Made by a program: the position numbers and the translations under genes. Shown piece after piece: positions 49,996 through 59,085 of a stretch of DNA of 64,000 nucleotides. Source of the DNA: Synergistaceae bacterium (GTDB lineage Bacteria; Synergistota; Synergistia; Synergistales; Aminobacteriaceae). Every line of letters begins with the position of its first letter. The first letter of the stretch is position 1. The notes under the pieces are model-generated. The model had not been told where the DNA came from and did no database searches. It saw only the letters and a program-made list of their open reading frames with translations. The stretch is taken from assembly GCA_018436725.1 (NCBI GenBank), contig JAHDKT010000013.1, positions 1-64,000 on the forward strand. Reading direction: 5' to 3'.

Positions 49996-50004
49996 TGCTA
50001 TAAT
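49996..50004 (+). promoter_or_regulatory. Extended -10 promoter for the aminotransferase gene
   Basis: TGcTATAAT (49996-50004) is a perfect extended -10 element just after the terminator. A weak -35 (TTGTTT, 49978-49983) is 15 bp away. Transcription would start near 50011, giving a leader of about 80 nt. Confidence 0.55.
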
Positions 50005-50092
50005 TGAGCTGTATTATCTCTCTTTTCGAGTTTTTTCCTGAGCTTATACTCGGAAAAGCTCTAATTCATTTTCACACCAGGGGGCGAAATTT

Positions 50093-51313
50093 ATGAAAAG
50101 CATCTGGGGAGAGAACTTCAGCAACGTCGCGAGGAACAACAGGCCTTCTCCGATCCGGGAGATGCTCGCCGTTATCAAACAGCCGGGCATGATCTCTTTC
50201 GCGGGAGGTATGCCTGCACCGGAAATCTTTCCAATCGAGCAGTTCTACGAGGGAGCGCACATCCTGAAGGACGACGGCGCGGACCTTCTTCAGTACGGCA
50301 CTACCGAAGGGTACCCTCCGCTCAAGGAGTTCCTGGCTTCCTGGACCGCCCCTCGAATGGGGCGCACCGTGGGACTCGACGAGATGCTTATTACCACAGG
50401 ATCCCAACAGGCGCTCGACCTCTTCGCATGGTCAATGATCGACGAGGGCGACTACGTCATCGTCGAAGATCCTTCATACCTCGCCGCCCTCACCGTCTTC
50501 TTCAATCACGGTGGAAAATTCCTCGGCGTTCCTATGGACGGCGAGGGCATGCAGATAGAACTTCTTCCAGGGATCATCGAAAAAGCACGCTCCGAAGGGA
50601 AGAAGGTTAAATTTATCTATACTATCGTCAACTTCCAGAACCCGGGCGGTGCGACGATGTCGCTAGCACGGAGAAAGCGCCTCGTAGAAATATCGAAAAA
50701 GTACTCCATTCCAGTTTTCGAGGACGATCCGTACGGGTATGTCCGCTACGACGGAGAGCATCTGCCCTCCATATTCTCCTTCCATGACGGAGACGGCGTG
50801 GTGTATGCAGGTTCTTTCTCGAAGATACTCTCCCCCGGAACTCGTGTCGGCTGGATCACGGGCCCCAAGGAGATCATCCGCAACCTCACCGTTTTCAAAC
50901 AGGGAACCGACCTCTGCTCCAGCCCCATTACGCAGGCTCTTGTCGCAGAGTACTGCGCAAAAGGGTATCTCGACAGCCATCTGCCGGTGATCATCGACAA
51001 TTACCGTGTGAAACGCGACGCAATGGAACAGAGTTTTAAAAAACACCTGGCGCCGCTTGGTATTACTTGGGTCAAGCCGGAAGGAGGTTTTTTCTATTGG
51101 CTGAACGTCCCTTCGGTAAATACCAACGACCTTTTCAAAAAAGCGATCGAGAAAAAGGTCGCCTTCGTTCCGGGCGCCCCCTTCTGCCCCGTCGAAGGGT
51201 CCGGCATGCATAATGCACGCCTTTGTTACACGTTCCCGACGCCTGAAGTCATTGAGGACGGCGTGGCTCGTCTCGCCGAGGCCATAGGAGAACTCGCAAT
51301 TCCGGCGATGTGA
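50093..51313 (+). CDS. PLP-dependent aminotransferase (2-aminoadipate/LysN-like)
   Basis: A 406-residue fold-type I aminotransferase of the LysN/ARO8-like group. The opening ISFAGGMPAPEIFP, LQYGTTEGYPPLKEF, ITTGSQQALDLFAW, VNFQNPGGATMSL and FEDDPYGYVRYDG are present, and the PLP lysine is in YAGSFSKILSPGTRVGW. Such enzymes transaminate 2-aminoadipate, aromatic or branched-chain amino acids. It has its own extended -10 promoter and a strong terminator, so it is a single-gene unit. Its intact SFSK motif is a useful contrast with the MocR-like gene at 13408. Confidence 0.92.
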   Translation: MKSIWGENFSNVARNNRPSPIREMLAVIKQPGMISFAGGMPAPEIFPIEQFYEGAHILKDDGADLLQYGTTEGYPPLKEFLASWTAPRMGRTVGLDEMLITTGSQQALDLFAWSMIDEGDYVIVEDPSYLAALTVFFNHGGKFLGVPMDGEGMQIELLPGIIEKARSEGKKVKFIYTIVNFQNPGGATMSLARRKRLVEISKKYSIPVFEDDPYGYVRYDGEHLPSIFSFHDGDGVVYAGSFSKILSPGTRVGWITGPKEIIRNLTVFKQGTDLCSSPITQALVAEYCAKGYLDSHLPVIIDNYRVKRDAMEQSFKKHLAPLGITWVKPEGGFFYWLNVPSVNTNDLFKKAIEKKVAFVPGAPFCPVEGSGMHNARLCYTFPTPEVIEDGVARLAEAIGELAIPAM

Positions 51314-51361
51314 TTCACCGCATAGTCGTTCCGCCGATACGATTTTTCATCGGGCGCATTT

Positions 51362-51410
51362 CATGCACAAAAAACCTCTCCTTGTTTCAAGGAGAGGTTT
51401 TTTGTGCATG
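51362..51410. terminator. Terminator with a 23-bp perfect stem
   Basis: Perfect arms of 23 bp (51362-51384 and 51388-51410) with a three-base TTT loop. The inner G+C part is CCTCTCCTTG/CAAGGAGAGG, flanked by A6/T6, so termination may work in both directions. It follows the aminotransferase gene and precedes mnmE. The unusually long stem also extends beyond the T6 (TGTGCATG). Confidence 0.9.
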
Positions 51411-51475
51411 AAGGCTTTTTGCGGTAAGATACGGAGCGCAAAGAACATACTGCAACCTTTGGGAGGATGAGGAAC

Positions 51476-52885
51476 ATGCGCCCCGACAATCAATCGTTCC
51501 TGGAGGAAACAATCGCCGCAATAGCTACTGCCCGGGGCGAAGCGGGAATTGCGATCGTCAGGCTTTCCGGACCGCGCTCCAGAGAGATCGCCGACAGAGT
51601 GTTATCCCTAGCAACAGCTTTATCGGAGACCCCTTCACGGCGTGTACGCAACGGATATCTCCTCGACGAAAAAGGAGATGCGCTCGACCAGGTGCTCGCC
51701 GTCTGGTTCGCCGCTCCCAGAAGTTACACAGGAGAAGACGTGGTCGAGATTCATACACATGGCGGTACGCTCGTCGCCTCGAAGTGTCTCGAACTTCTCG
51801 TCTGCCGGGGAGCGCGTCACGCCGAGCCCGGCGAGTTCACCAAACGCGCGTTTCTTTCTGGACGTATCGATCTCACCATGGCCGAAGCCGTGCTCGGCAT
51901 CATCCGCTCGAAGAGCGACGAAGCGCTTCGCTCCGCCACCCGTACGCTTCGAGGCGAACTTGCCTCGTTCGCTTCGGACATCCATCAGGAACTGCTCGCC
52001 CTCTCGGGACGGCTGGAAGTCGCCCTTGATTTCCCCGAGGAAGATGTCCCACTGCAGGAGGACGATGAGATTCTTCAATCGATGCAGGCGATATGTCAGA
52101 GCCTTGAAGATCTGCTTGATCGCTGCACTACGGGTTTTCTCCTCCGAGAGGGAATCCGGGTGGCCATTGTCGGGCGCCCGAATGTAGGGAAATCCTCGTT
52201 GCTCAACGCACTGCTCAAAGAATCTCGGGCCATAGTCACCTCGATTCCCGGTACTACACGGGATCTGATCGAGGAGGTGCTCACCTACCGCGGAATTCCT
52301 CTCCGACTCGTCGACACGGCGGGCATGGGCGGAATCCCTGCCGACGAAGTGGAAGCGCTGGGTATCGCCAAGGCGGAGGACACCTTTGAAAAAGCGGATG
52401 TCAGGGTATGGGTGGTTGACGGGAGCGAGCTTCCGGATGATTTCGACCGGAGAATGACCGAACGCATCTCCGGACTTGAACACGTCGTTGCAGTCAACAA
52501 GGCGGATCTTCCTCGCGGCAGAAATTCGGAAGGACGAACATCCGAAGAGATGCTCGCCGAAATGCTGCCCGGAAGTACGCTTCTCCCAATCTCGGCGAAA
52601 CAGGGAACGGGGCTAGAGCCGCTCAAGGATGCGATCGTTTCCTCCATCGCGGGGGGAGGGACTCTCGACGCCGGCTTGAACGCTTCCGCACGACAGGTTG
52701 AGGAGATACGTACGGCGATCGCGTCTCTCAAGGAGGCCGCCGACGCGCTCTCCGAGGGAGCCGGTCAGGACGCGGCCGCATCCTGCCTGACCGAAAGCAG
52801 GTTGGCTATGGAAAGACTGCTGGGTATAGCGAAGGACGACACTCTGATCGACTATATATTCAGTCAGTTTTGCGTCGGGAAATAG
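51476..52885 (+). CDS. mnmE: tRNA uridine-5-carboxymethylaminomethyl GTPase MnmE
   Basis: A 469-residue GTPase that with MnmG modifies the wobble uridine of several tRNAs. The N-terminal folate-binding domain (EETIAAIATARGEAGIAIVRLSG) and helical domain surround a G domain. The G domain has GRPNVGKSSLL, DTAGM, NKAD and a C-terminal FCVGK whose cysteine is the conserved CxGK motif. I chose the second ATG (51476), nine bases after GGGAGG; the first (51467) touches that Shine-Dalgarno. A strong terminator follows. MnmG is not in this window. Confidence 0.96.
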   Translation: MRPDNQSFLEETIAAIATARGEAGIAIVRLSGPRSREIADRVLSLATALSETPSRRVRNGYLLDEKGDALDQVLAVWFAAPRSYTGEDVVEIHTHGGTLVASKCLELLVCRGARHAEPGEFTKRAFLSGRIDLTMAEAVLGIIRSKSDEALRSATRTLRGELASFASDIHQELLALSGRLEVALDFPEEDVPLQEDDEILQSMQAICQSLEDLLDRCTTGFLLREGIRVAIVGRPNVGKSSLLNALLKESRAIVTSIPGTTRDLIEEVLTYRGIPLRLVDTAGMGGIPADEVEALGIAKAEDTFEKADVRVWVVDGSELPDDFDRRMTERISGLEHVVAVNKADLPRGRNSEGRTSEEMLAEMLPGSTLLPISAKQGTGLEPLKDAIVSSIAGGGTLDAGLNASARQVEEIRTAIASLKEAADALSEGAGQDAAASCLTESRLAMERLLGIAKDDTLIDYIFSQFCVGK

Positions 52886-52890
52886 CCGGA

Positions 52891-52934
52891 GGAAGGGCGG
52901 CGGAGAGGACTTCTCCCCTCTCCGCCGCCCTTCC
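52891..52934. terminator. Bidirectional terminator between mnmE and pepA
   Basis: A 17-bp perfect G+C-rich stem (52891-52907 with 52918-52934) and 10-nt loop between two convergent genes. A T-rich stretch (TCATTCTTTC) follows on the plus strand. Confidence 0.85.
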
Positions 52935-54416
52935 TCATTCTTTCGAGAAGGACAGAAGAAACTCGATACAGCTCCGGACACCGAAACCCGTAGCCCCCTT
53001 TGAATAGACGGAGTATTCGTCTTTTTGCATGTCCACGCCGGCGATATCAAGATGCATCCACGGTATACCGTCGGCGACGAACTCTCCCAGAAATTGCGCC
53101 GCAAAAATCGCCCCGCCGTAGCGGCTTCCCGAGTTCACAAGATCGGCCACCGGAGACTTCAAGGATTCCGCGATGCGTTCCTCGTCCACGGGGAGCCGCC
53201 AGAAGCGCTCGCCTCTTCTCGCCGAGGCATCGAGGAACTCTTTCGCCAAAGCATCATACGGAGTGAAGAGCCCGGCCATATTCTGCCCGAGAGCCACTGC
53301 GCAAGCCCCCGTCAGCGTCGCCATGTCGATGACGGCGTCGGGTTTCTGTTCGCATGCATATGCAAGCGCATCGGCAAGCAACAAACGTCCTTCGGAGTCG
53401 GTATTGTCTATCTCGACGGTTTTGCCGTTCCGCAGACGCAGAATATCGTCGGGACGAAAGGCTCTTCCGCCCGGCATATTTTCAGCGGCCGGAACGACAC
53501 CGTGGACTTCGCACGGAATACGCATCTTCGCCGCTCCTCGAAGGAGTGCGAACACGTTGCAGGCCCCTGTTTTATCGCCTTTCATAGTGCGCATGGAGTC
53601 CCCGGTTTTTACGTTGAGTCCTCCGCTGTCGAAGGTTATTCCCTTGCCGACGAACGCGATTTTCCCGACCGCAGGCACGGAGGGCCTGTAGATCATGTGG
53701 ATGAGCCGAGGCGGGTTCACGGAACCCATACCTACGGAGTAAATGCCTTCCATTCCCTCCTGAAGAAGCCGTCCTTCATCCCAGACGCTCACGTCGAATC
53801 CAAAGTCTCCGCCCCACTGCACAGCCATTTGCGCCAAAGAGTCCGGGGTCACCTTGTTTCCCGGTTCATTTGCAATATCTCTGGCCCAGTTCTGCGAACA
53901 CGCGAGTATTTTGCCGCGTCGGACTCCCTCTTCGACGCCGTCCAGAAGAAGCAGTTCCGCAGGTTCAGGACGCCGTTCATCTTCCGGAATATTCTTGTAC
54001 TTACGGAATGTGTAGGCTCCAAGTTCCGCTCCCTCGGCCACAGCGCAGCTCGTTCCGAAGGTCGGTGGATCAGGCATTAGAACCGTAATTCGGGAAACCC
54101 CGTCCGCACGGCAGCGCCGAATCAGTTCCGCACTCCGGGAACGGATATTCGACTCGATGTCGAACAGCGAGCAGCTCCCGGTACGCTCTCCCAAACCCAC
54201 GAGATAGAGTGATGAAAAACCGCCCTCGGTCAAGGGGAAGGACACGATTTTTCCTTTGATTCCCTTAAAAGAGGGAGCCTCCAGGTAAAGACGCGCCATC
54301 TCGACGGCATTTCCCTGAAGCATACCCGGAGCAAGGAAGTCTTTAGAAAAAACAAAAACCGCAAGAGCACCTTCGCGAACGACGGCGCCCGAAGAAGGGG
54401 CAGTCAGAAGATTCAT
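52935..54416 (-). CDS. pepA: Leucyl aminopeptidase (M17)
   Basis: A 493-residue cytosolic hexameric aminopeptidase with two metal ions. Metal and catalytic residues appear in VGKGITFDSGGLNVKTGDSMRTMKGDKTGACNV and in the diagnostic NTDSEGRLLLADAL. The N-terminal macro-like domain is present. It finishes peptide breakdown inside the cell, in keeping with the peptide-using lifestyle suggested by the dipeptidases. The ATG at 54416 is preceded by AAAGGAG. The 121-nt gap to the EamA gene shows no gene. Confidence 0.96.
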   Translation of the reverse strand: MNLLTAPSSGAVVREGALAVFVFSKDFLAPGMLQGNAVEMARLYLEAPSFKGIKGKIVSFPLTEGGFSSLYLVGLGERTGSCSLFDIESNIRSRSAELIRRCRADGVSRITVLMPDPPTFGTSCAVAEGAELGAYTFRKYKNIPEDERRPEPAELLLLDGVEEGVRRGKILACSQNWARDIANEPGNKVTPDSLAQMAVQWGGDFGFDVSVWDEGRLLQEGMEGIYSVGMGSVNPPRLIHMIYRPSVPAVGKIAFVGKGITFDSGGLNVKTGDSMRTMKGDKTGACNVFALLRGAAKMRIPCEVHGVVPAAENMPGGRAFRPDDILRLRNGKTVEIDNTDSEGRLLLADALAYACEQKPDAVIDMATLTGACAVALGQNMAGLFTPYDALAKEFLDASARRGERFWRLPVDEERIAESLKSPVADLVNSGSRYGGAIFAAQFLGEFVADGIPWMHLDIAGVDMQKDEYSVYSKGATGFGVRSCIEFLLSFSKE

Positions 54417-54537
54417 CAGTAACGCACACTCCTTTGTTCTTTTTCATACCGAGCACAGCGAAAAAACTCCGGCGAACTCTCGGCGCGAGTATGGAATCAG
54501 GCATTCTTCGCAAAAGAATGAAGCTGGGAAAAAGCTA

Positions 54538-55449
54538 TCAGGAGCGCTTCCGTCCGTTCTGCATTCTGTTGGCGAGCTGATTGACGCACCACACGCCCGA
54601 GAAAACCATGGCTCCTCCGAGGAGCATCGATGGCGTCACCGATTCCCCCAGAAAGAGCGCGGAAATTAAAACGGCGACTACGGGATTCACGTAAAGAAAA
54701 ACCCCCGCTTCCGAGGCTGGAAGAGCTTGCAGCGCGTCGTACCAGAAAAGGTATGCGAGCGCGGAACAGAACACTCCAAGGAAGAGGATATTCGCCCACG
54801 CTTTCGTAGAAACCGCCTGAACCTCCGCCGGACCTCCGGCCATGAGAAATGGTATCGTTGCAAAGAGCCATCCGAACGTCAGCGCATACGTCATTCCGAG
54901 ATCGGGGGACGTACGCTGAAGCGCTTTTCGCGAGAGGACCGAAAAAAAACCCCAGGAGAAGACGCTGAAGACCATGACCAGTTCGCCGAATGAATAGTTT
55001 CTTTCAAAAAGAATCGAAAGATTCCCTCGGGAGATGATGACGAGCACCCCGCAGGCCGCGAGGAAAATTCCCGCAATCTTCGTCTTGTCAAGCCGCTCTG
55101 AAAGAATGAGCGAACCAAGGATCGCGATGGCGATCGGATTGGCCGCGATGATCAACCCGGACATGCCGGCCGACACGGTCTTCAGAGCGTACGCCTGTAT
55201 AGAGTTATGAAAAAAAATTCCGAGGAACCCTAGTGCCGCGAATCTCGCGGCCTCGCGCAGCGGGAGCGGATGCAACCGCCTCCGGACCGCCAGAAAGAGA
55301 AGGAGCGCGACTACCCCTGAAAAGAGACGAAGCCAAATGAGCGTCGTGAAGGAGACCTCCGCGACCGCGACTTTCGCGGACGGAAGAGAGGCCCCCCACA
55401 CGATTACGGCTATCAACGCCTTAATTCGAGCGAGCGAGGCAGGGGTCAC
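54538..55449 (-). CDS. EamA/DMT-superfamily transporter
   Basis: A 303-residue protein with about ten membrane helices in two EamA repeats: ALIAVIVWGASLPSAKVAVAEVSFTTLIWLR in the first and LVMVFSVFSWGFFSVLSRKAL in the second. Motifs such as FFHNSIQAYALKTVSAGMSGLIIAANPIAIAILGSL are typical of drug/metabolite exporters, which often export amino acids. The substrate is unknown. The start is GTG overlapping the htpG stop (GTGA), so it is cotranscribed with htpG. Confidence 0.92.
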   Translation of the reverse strand: MTPASLARIKALIAVIVWGASLPSAKVAVAEVSFTTLIWLRLFSGVVALLLFLAVRRRLHPLPLREAARFAALGFLGIFFHNSIQAYALKTVSAGMSGLIIAANPIAIAILGSLILSERLDKTKIAGIFLAACGVLVIISRGNLSILFERNYSFGELVMVFSVFSWGFFSVLSRKALQRTSPDLGMTYALTFGWLFATIPFLMAGGPAEVQAVSTKAWANILFLGVFCSALAYLFWYDALQALPASEAGVFLYVNPVVAVLISALFLGESVTPSMLLGGAMVFSGVWCVNQLANRMQNGRKRS

Positions 55450-57365
55450 CTTTCCACCGTCTCGTCATTTCCCTTGAGACTTTTCGCCAGGATTTCGGTG
55501 ACTCTCCTGGCGAAGAGCGCGGGCTCCTCGATCCGTCCTCCCTCGGCCAAAAGGCACTGGTCGTGAATGAGGAAGACATACTCTCCCAAGGTTTCCTTCC
55601 CCTCGCCTTTCGAGAGGCGATATTCAAGGGCACGGATCACTTGATGGCGAGGATTGATCTCAAGCACCCGTTTAACGGGAGGTACTTCCTGGCCCATTGA
55701 GCGAAGAAGCTGCTCCATCGCGAAAGAACCGCCCTCGTCGGGAGAGACGAGGCACGCCGGCGATGCGGTCAGACGTTCAGAAATCCGAACATCTTTCACA
55801 CTCTCTCCGAGCACCTCTTTAAAAAGGGCGAGGACTCCCTCGGATACCGCCGATTGCGCCGCATCCCCTTTCTTCGGGAGGGCGTCTTCGCGCTCGAGGG
55901 AGCGGAACGGCTTCCCCGAATACTCCGAAAACCCGGGAGCGGCCACTTCGTCAACAGGATCGGCCATCAACAGCACTGAGTACCCTGCCTCGGCACAACG
56001 CTCCAGCAACGGAGAGCCCCGAAGCACGGAGAGATTCCTTCCGGTAAGGTAGTAGATATGCTCCTGCCCCTCGGGCATGGCATCGACGTACTCCTTCAAT
56101 GCGATCTGTTTCTCTTCGCTTGTCGTATGGAAGAGACAGATGTCGAGAATGGCGTCCCTGTTCTCCTCTTCGCGGCCGTCGAGAGAGACAAGCCCCTCTT
56201 TCACCACCTGGCCGAACTCTCGCCAGAAACGATCGTATTTTTCACGATCATCGTGCAGCATTTTCTTCAGCGCGTTCAGCACTCTGCGTGTCACGCTCTT
56301 CCTGATGATTCGAAGCAGAGGATCCTCTTGCAGGATTTCCCGTGAAATGTTCAGCGGAAGATCCTCGGAATCCACGACGCCGCGAAGGAAACGAAGCCAG
56401 GAAGGTATGAGTTCCTTGCAGTCGTTCATTATGAAAACGTTCCTGATATAGAGAGAGACACCCTCTCTGCGAGGCGCGAACATAAGGTCGAACGGAGCCT
56501 TCGAGGGGATAAAGAGCAGCCCCTTGAACTCGGTACCGCCCTCCACGGAAAAAACAAGGCGGGTCAGCGGATCGTTCCAGTCGTGGCTCGAGTGTTTATA
56601 GAATTCAGCGTACTCCTCGTCCGAGACGTCTTTCTCCGGGCGTCGCCATATCGCCTTTCCGGAATTGAGGCGCTCGTCGGAGAGTTCCTCTTTGCCGTCC
56701 TTCTTCCGCGATATTTCCATCATCACGGGATAGGTTATGAAATCGGAGTATTTTTTGATGATCTCCCGTATGGTCCATTCTTCGGAGTAGTCCTTATCTC
56801 CCCTTGATACATCCGGTGTTTTCAGATGCAGAAGTACCGTCGTCCCCGGATCGGAGCGTTCCGCCGGCTCGATCGTATAGGCGCCGTCGCCGGCCGAGGA
56901 AAAAAGCCAGGCTTCGTCTTCGCCAAGTCGTCTTGTAAGAACATCGACTCTGTCGGCGACCATGAATGCGGAGTAAAAACCGACGCCGAACTGGCCGATA
57001 AGGGCTTCTGCCTGCATCGCTTCGCCTTTTTGCTTCAGTGCTGCGAGATACTCCTTGGCGCCGGATCGTGCGATCGTTCCGATATAGGATTTCAGCTCGT
57101 CCCGATTCATTCCGATGCCGTTGTCGGAAACCCCGAGGGACTTCCTCCCCTCGCTCTCCCCCCTCGATACGCGGATTCGCGGGTCGGAGAGCCCCTCTCC
57201 GAGTTCCGGCGAAGAAGCTATCTCGAGACGCCTCTTGTCGAGCGCATCAGACGCGTTCGATATCAGCTCGCGAAGGAAAATATCCCTGTTCGAGTAGACG
57301 GAGTTGATCATAAGATCAAGAAGCTGCTTCGTCTCCGCTTGAAAGAAAAGCTTTTCCTGTTGCAT
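55446..57365 (-). CDS. htpG: Chaperone HtpG (Hsp90)
   Basis: A 639-residue Hsp90, close to the usual bacterial length of about 625-640. The N-terminal ATPase domain has LRELISNASDALDKRRLE, VSDNGIGMNRDEL and GQFGVGFYSAFMVADRV. The middle domain has FIPSKAPFDLMFAPRREGVSLYIRNVFI and GVVDSEDLPLNISREILQ. The C-terminal dimerisation domain follows. GGAGG lies 6 nt before the ATG. It precedes the EamA gene with a 4-nt overlap. No CIRCE element was seen upstream. Confidence 0.97.
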   Translation of the reverse strand: MQQEKLFFQAETKQLLDLMINSVYSNRDIFLRELISNASDALDKRRLEIASSPELGEGLSDPRIRVSRGESEGRKSLGVSDNGIGMNRDELKSYIGTIARSGAKEYLAALKQKGEAMQAEALIGQFGVGFYSAFMVADRVDVLTRRLGEDEAWLFSSAGDGAYTIEPAERSDPGTTVLLHLKTPDVSRGDKDYSEEWTIREIIKKYSDFITYPVMMEISRKKDGKEELSDERLNSGKAIWRRPEKDVSDEEYAEFYKHSSHDWNDPLTRLVFSVEGGTEFKGLLFIPSKAPFDLMFAPRREGVSLYIRNVFIMNDCKELIPSWLRFLRGVVDSEDLPLNISREILQEDPLLRIIRKSVTRRVLNALKKMLHDDREKYDRFWREFGQVVKEGLVSLDGREEENRDAILDICLFHTTSEEKQIALKEYVDAMPEGQEHIYYLTGRNLSVLRGSPLLERCAEAGYSVLLMADPVDEVAAPGFSEYSGKPFRSLEREDALPKKGDAAQSAVSEGVLALFKEVLGESVKDVRISERLTASPACLVSPDEGGSFAMEQLLRSMGQEVPPVKRVLEINPRHQVIRALEYRLSKGEGKETLGEYVFLIHDQCLLAEGGRIEEPALFARRVTEILAKSLKGNDETVER

Positions 57366-57412
57366 GTGGATCCTCCTTACAGTATCGGTGTAGTTCGACT
57401 CGCGTGCTTGCT

Positions 57413-58678
57413 CTACTCCGCAGGAGCCGGTTCGTACTCGCTCATCGCCTGTCTCAGGCTGACAAGGGCGAGGTACATCTCCTTGATAGCATCGAGGTGC
57501 TCGGTGCGTACGCGCTGATTGTCAACCTGCGCGTTCAGGAGGTCGATCTGGGCGCCCATCCCCTCCATGTACATGAGCTGGGTAATCTTCAGCTCCTCGT
57601 CCGAGCGGGCCACCTGTTTGCGCTTGCTCGCCTCGAGCGCGACGGCCTTCTCCCACTGAGTTCTCGCCTTCAGTACATCTTCTCTGACGGAGAGACGACG
57701 CGCTTCGAGGTTCCTCTCCGCCGCCTCGATGCTTCGTGCCTTTTCCGATGTGTCTTCCCTGGTCTTTCCTCCGTCGTAGACGGGGATAGAAACATTCAGT
57801 GAAAAGAGAAACTCGTTTTGATCAGGCTGCGGCGTAAGAGAGTCCGTCAGAATCGTATACCCTATCGATCCTTCCACAGAAGGGGACATGCCCTTCGCAG
57901 CAAGTGTCTTCAGCACCCGTGCCCGCTCAAGAACCAGTTCTGCCGATCTGACGTCGTTACGCGTTATAAGCGCGCTCTCCACTCCTGCTCGCACGGACAG
58001 CGACGGAACGAGCAGTATTTCCGCTCCGGGGGTCACGGCAATACCTCCAGCGAGGGTGGCCAGCTGCGTCAGCGTGTCCTGAAACGCCGAATCGGCCTGC
58101 ACTACGATACTTTCGGCTTCCTCGACGCGCGCCTGCGCTCTGACGACGTCGAGTCGGGGGATGAGCTGCTGCCGGAATTTTTCTTCGGTAATCCGCAGGT
58201 CCTCGCGCCGCTGAGACAGGATTTCTTTCTGGAGCGCACTGTTCTCGCGGGCGATGAAGGAGCGCCAGTAGAGGCTCTCCGCGGCGGCGAGCGTATTGTT
58301 GATCAGGCCAAGATGATCCGCCGCGAGCGCATTGTACTGAAGGAGGAGTTGCTTCTCCTGGGCCGGATACACGCCGCTCACATCGAATCGGTGAGAGATC
58401 GCGGCGGATAGAGAGTAAGCCCCTTGCCGCTTCTGAGAGTCGTCCGTGTTGTATGAAGACGAACCTCGGAGGCCTGCGCTCGGACGTTGAACGGACACGG
58501 TGGCCCGGACCGTGTGATACGATGCCTCAAGGCGTTTGAGCGAAGCCTGAAGAGTCGGGTTGTTTTCTCTTACGGCAAGGAGAAATCTCTCCAGGGACAT
58601 TTCGGAGGCGCTCGCCGCAAACGTTCCCCAGGAAAAAAAGAGACTGGCGCACACGATGAAACACATTTTCTTCAGCAT
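57413..58678 (-). CDS. TolC-family outer membrane protein
   Basis: A 421-residue protein with a signal peptide (MLKKMCFIVCASLFFSWGTFAASASE) and the two-fold helical repeat of the outer-membrane efflux protein family (OEP). It contains repeated coiled-coil segments such as ALQKEILSQRREDLRITEEKFRQQ and VALEASKRKQVARSDEELKITQLMYMEG. It would form a trimeric outer-membrane channel for export pumps or type I secretion, and shows the cell to be diderm. AAAGGAG lies 7 nt before the ATG. No inner-membrane pump genes are adjacent, so its partner is elsewhere. Confidence 0.9.
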   Translation of the reverse strand: MLKKMCFIVCASLFFSWGTFAASASEMSLERFLLAVRENNPTLQASLKRLEASYHTVRATVSVQRPSAGLRGSSSYNTDDSQKRQGAYSLSAAISHRFDVSGVYPAQEKQLLLQYNALAADHLGLINNTLAAAESLYWRSFIARENSALQKEILSQRREDLRITEEKFRQQLIPRLDVVRAQARVEEAESIVVQADSAFQDTLTQLATLAGGIAVTPGAEILLVPSLSVRAGVESALITRNDVRSAELVLERARVLKTLAAKGMSPSVEGSIGYTILTDSLTPQPDQNEFLFSLNVSIPVYDGGKTREDTSEKARSIEAAERNLEARRLSVREDVLKARTQWEKAVALEASKRKQVARSDEELKITQLMYMEGMGAQIDLLNAQVDNQRVRTEHLDAIKEMYLALVSLRQAMSEYEPAPAE

Positions 58679-58975
58679 ATCATTACTCCTTTGCAATATA
58701 AAGGTCTTAAACACATTTTTGGAAGAAGGTCGAACGTTTCTCCTTCGCATACAGAAACAGAAAAAAGTTGCGCCGAAAACAAGAGCGCACGTGGAGATTA
58801 TATAATAGACTCTCCGGATTCATCCATTTTTTCGGGGCGAACACATTGTTCTGCTGAAAAAATTCTCTTCGAAAGCAATCATTTCGACCTCTATGCACGT
58901 ACCTTTTTTCCACATAGTGAAACATTCGCCTTCAAGCATCTCCCAAACACTTTACAAAAGGGGGAAGATGGTATA

Positions 58976-58994
58976 GCATATTTTTTGGATATGC
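58976..58994. promoter_or_regulatory. Inverted repeat GCATAT-N7-ATATGC near the transporter promoter
   Basis: GCATAT (58976-58981) and ATATGC (58989-58994) flank TTTTTGG. It lies next to the best -10 candidate for the DUF3798 operon, about 90 nt upstream of the start codon, and may be an operator. Confidence 0.4.
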
Positions 58995-59039
58995 GTCAAA
59001 GCATGCAGAATTTACCACTTTTTCCCTTTGTAGTCACAG

Positions 59040-59054
59040 GTAAACAAAGTTTAC
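59040..59054. promoter_or_regulatory. Inverted repeat GTAAAC-AAA-GTTTAC upstream of the DUF3798 gene
   Basis: A perfect 15-base palindrome with a three-base centre, 32 nt before the start codon. It looks like a repressor operator in the leader. No other exact copy was noticed in the window. Confidence 0.45.
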
Positions 59055-59085
59055 GCACCATAATCATGAAGGAGGAGATATACGA

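Larger units (their letters stand above)
58679..59085. other. 407-nt intergenic region between divergent tolC-type and DUF3798 genes
   Basis: No gene is apparent. The region is AT-rich and contains TATAAT at about 58801-58807, readable as a weak -10 on both strands. It also holds a possible promoter for the plus-strand operon (TTTACA near 58951 followed by TATAGC or TAGCAT) and two inverted repeats listed separately. Both flanking genes must be controlled from here. Confidence 0.5.
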
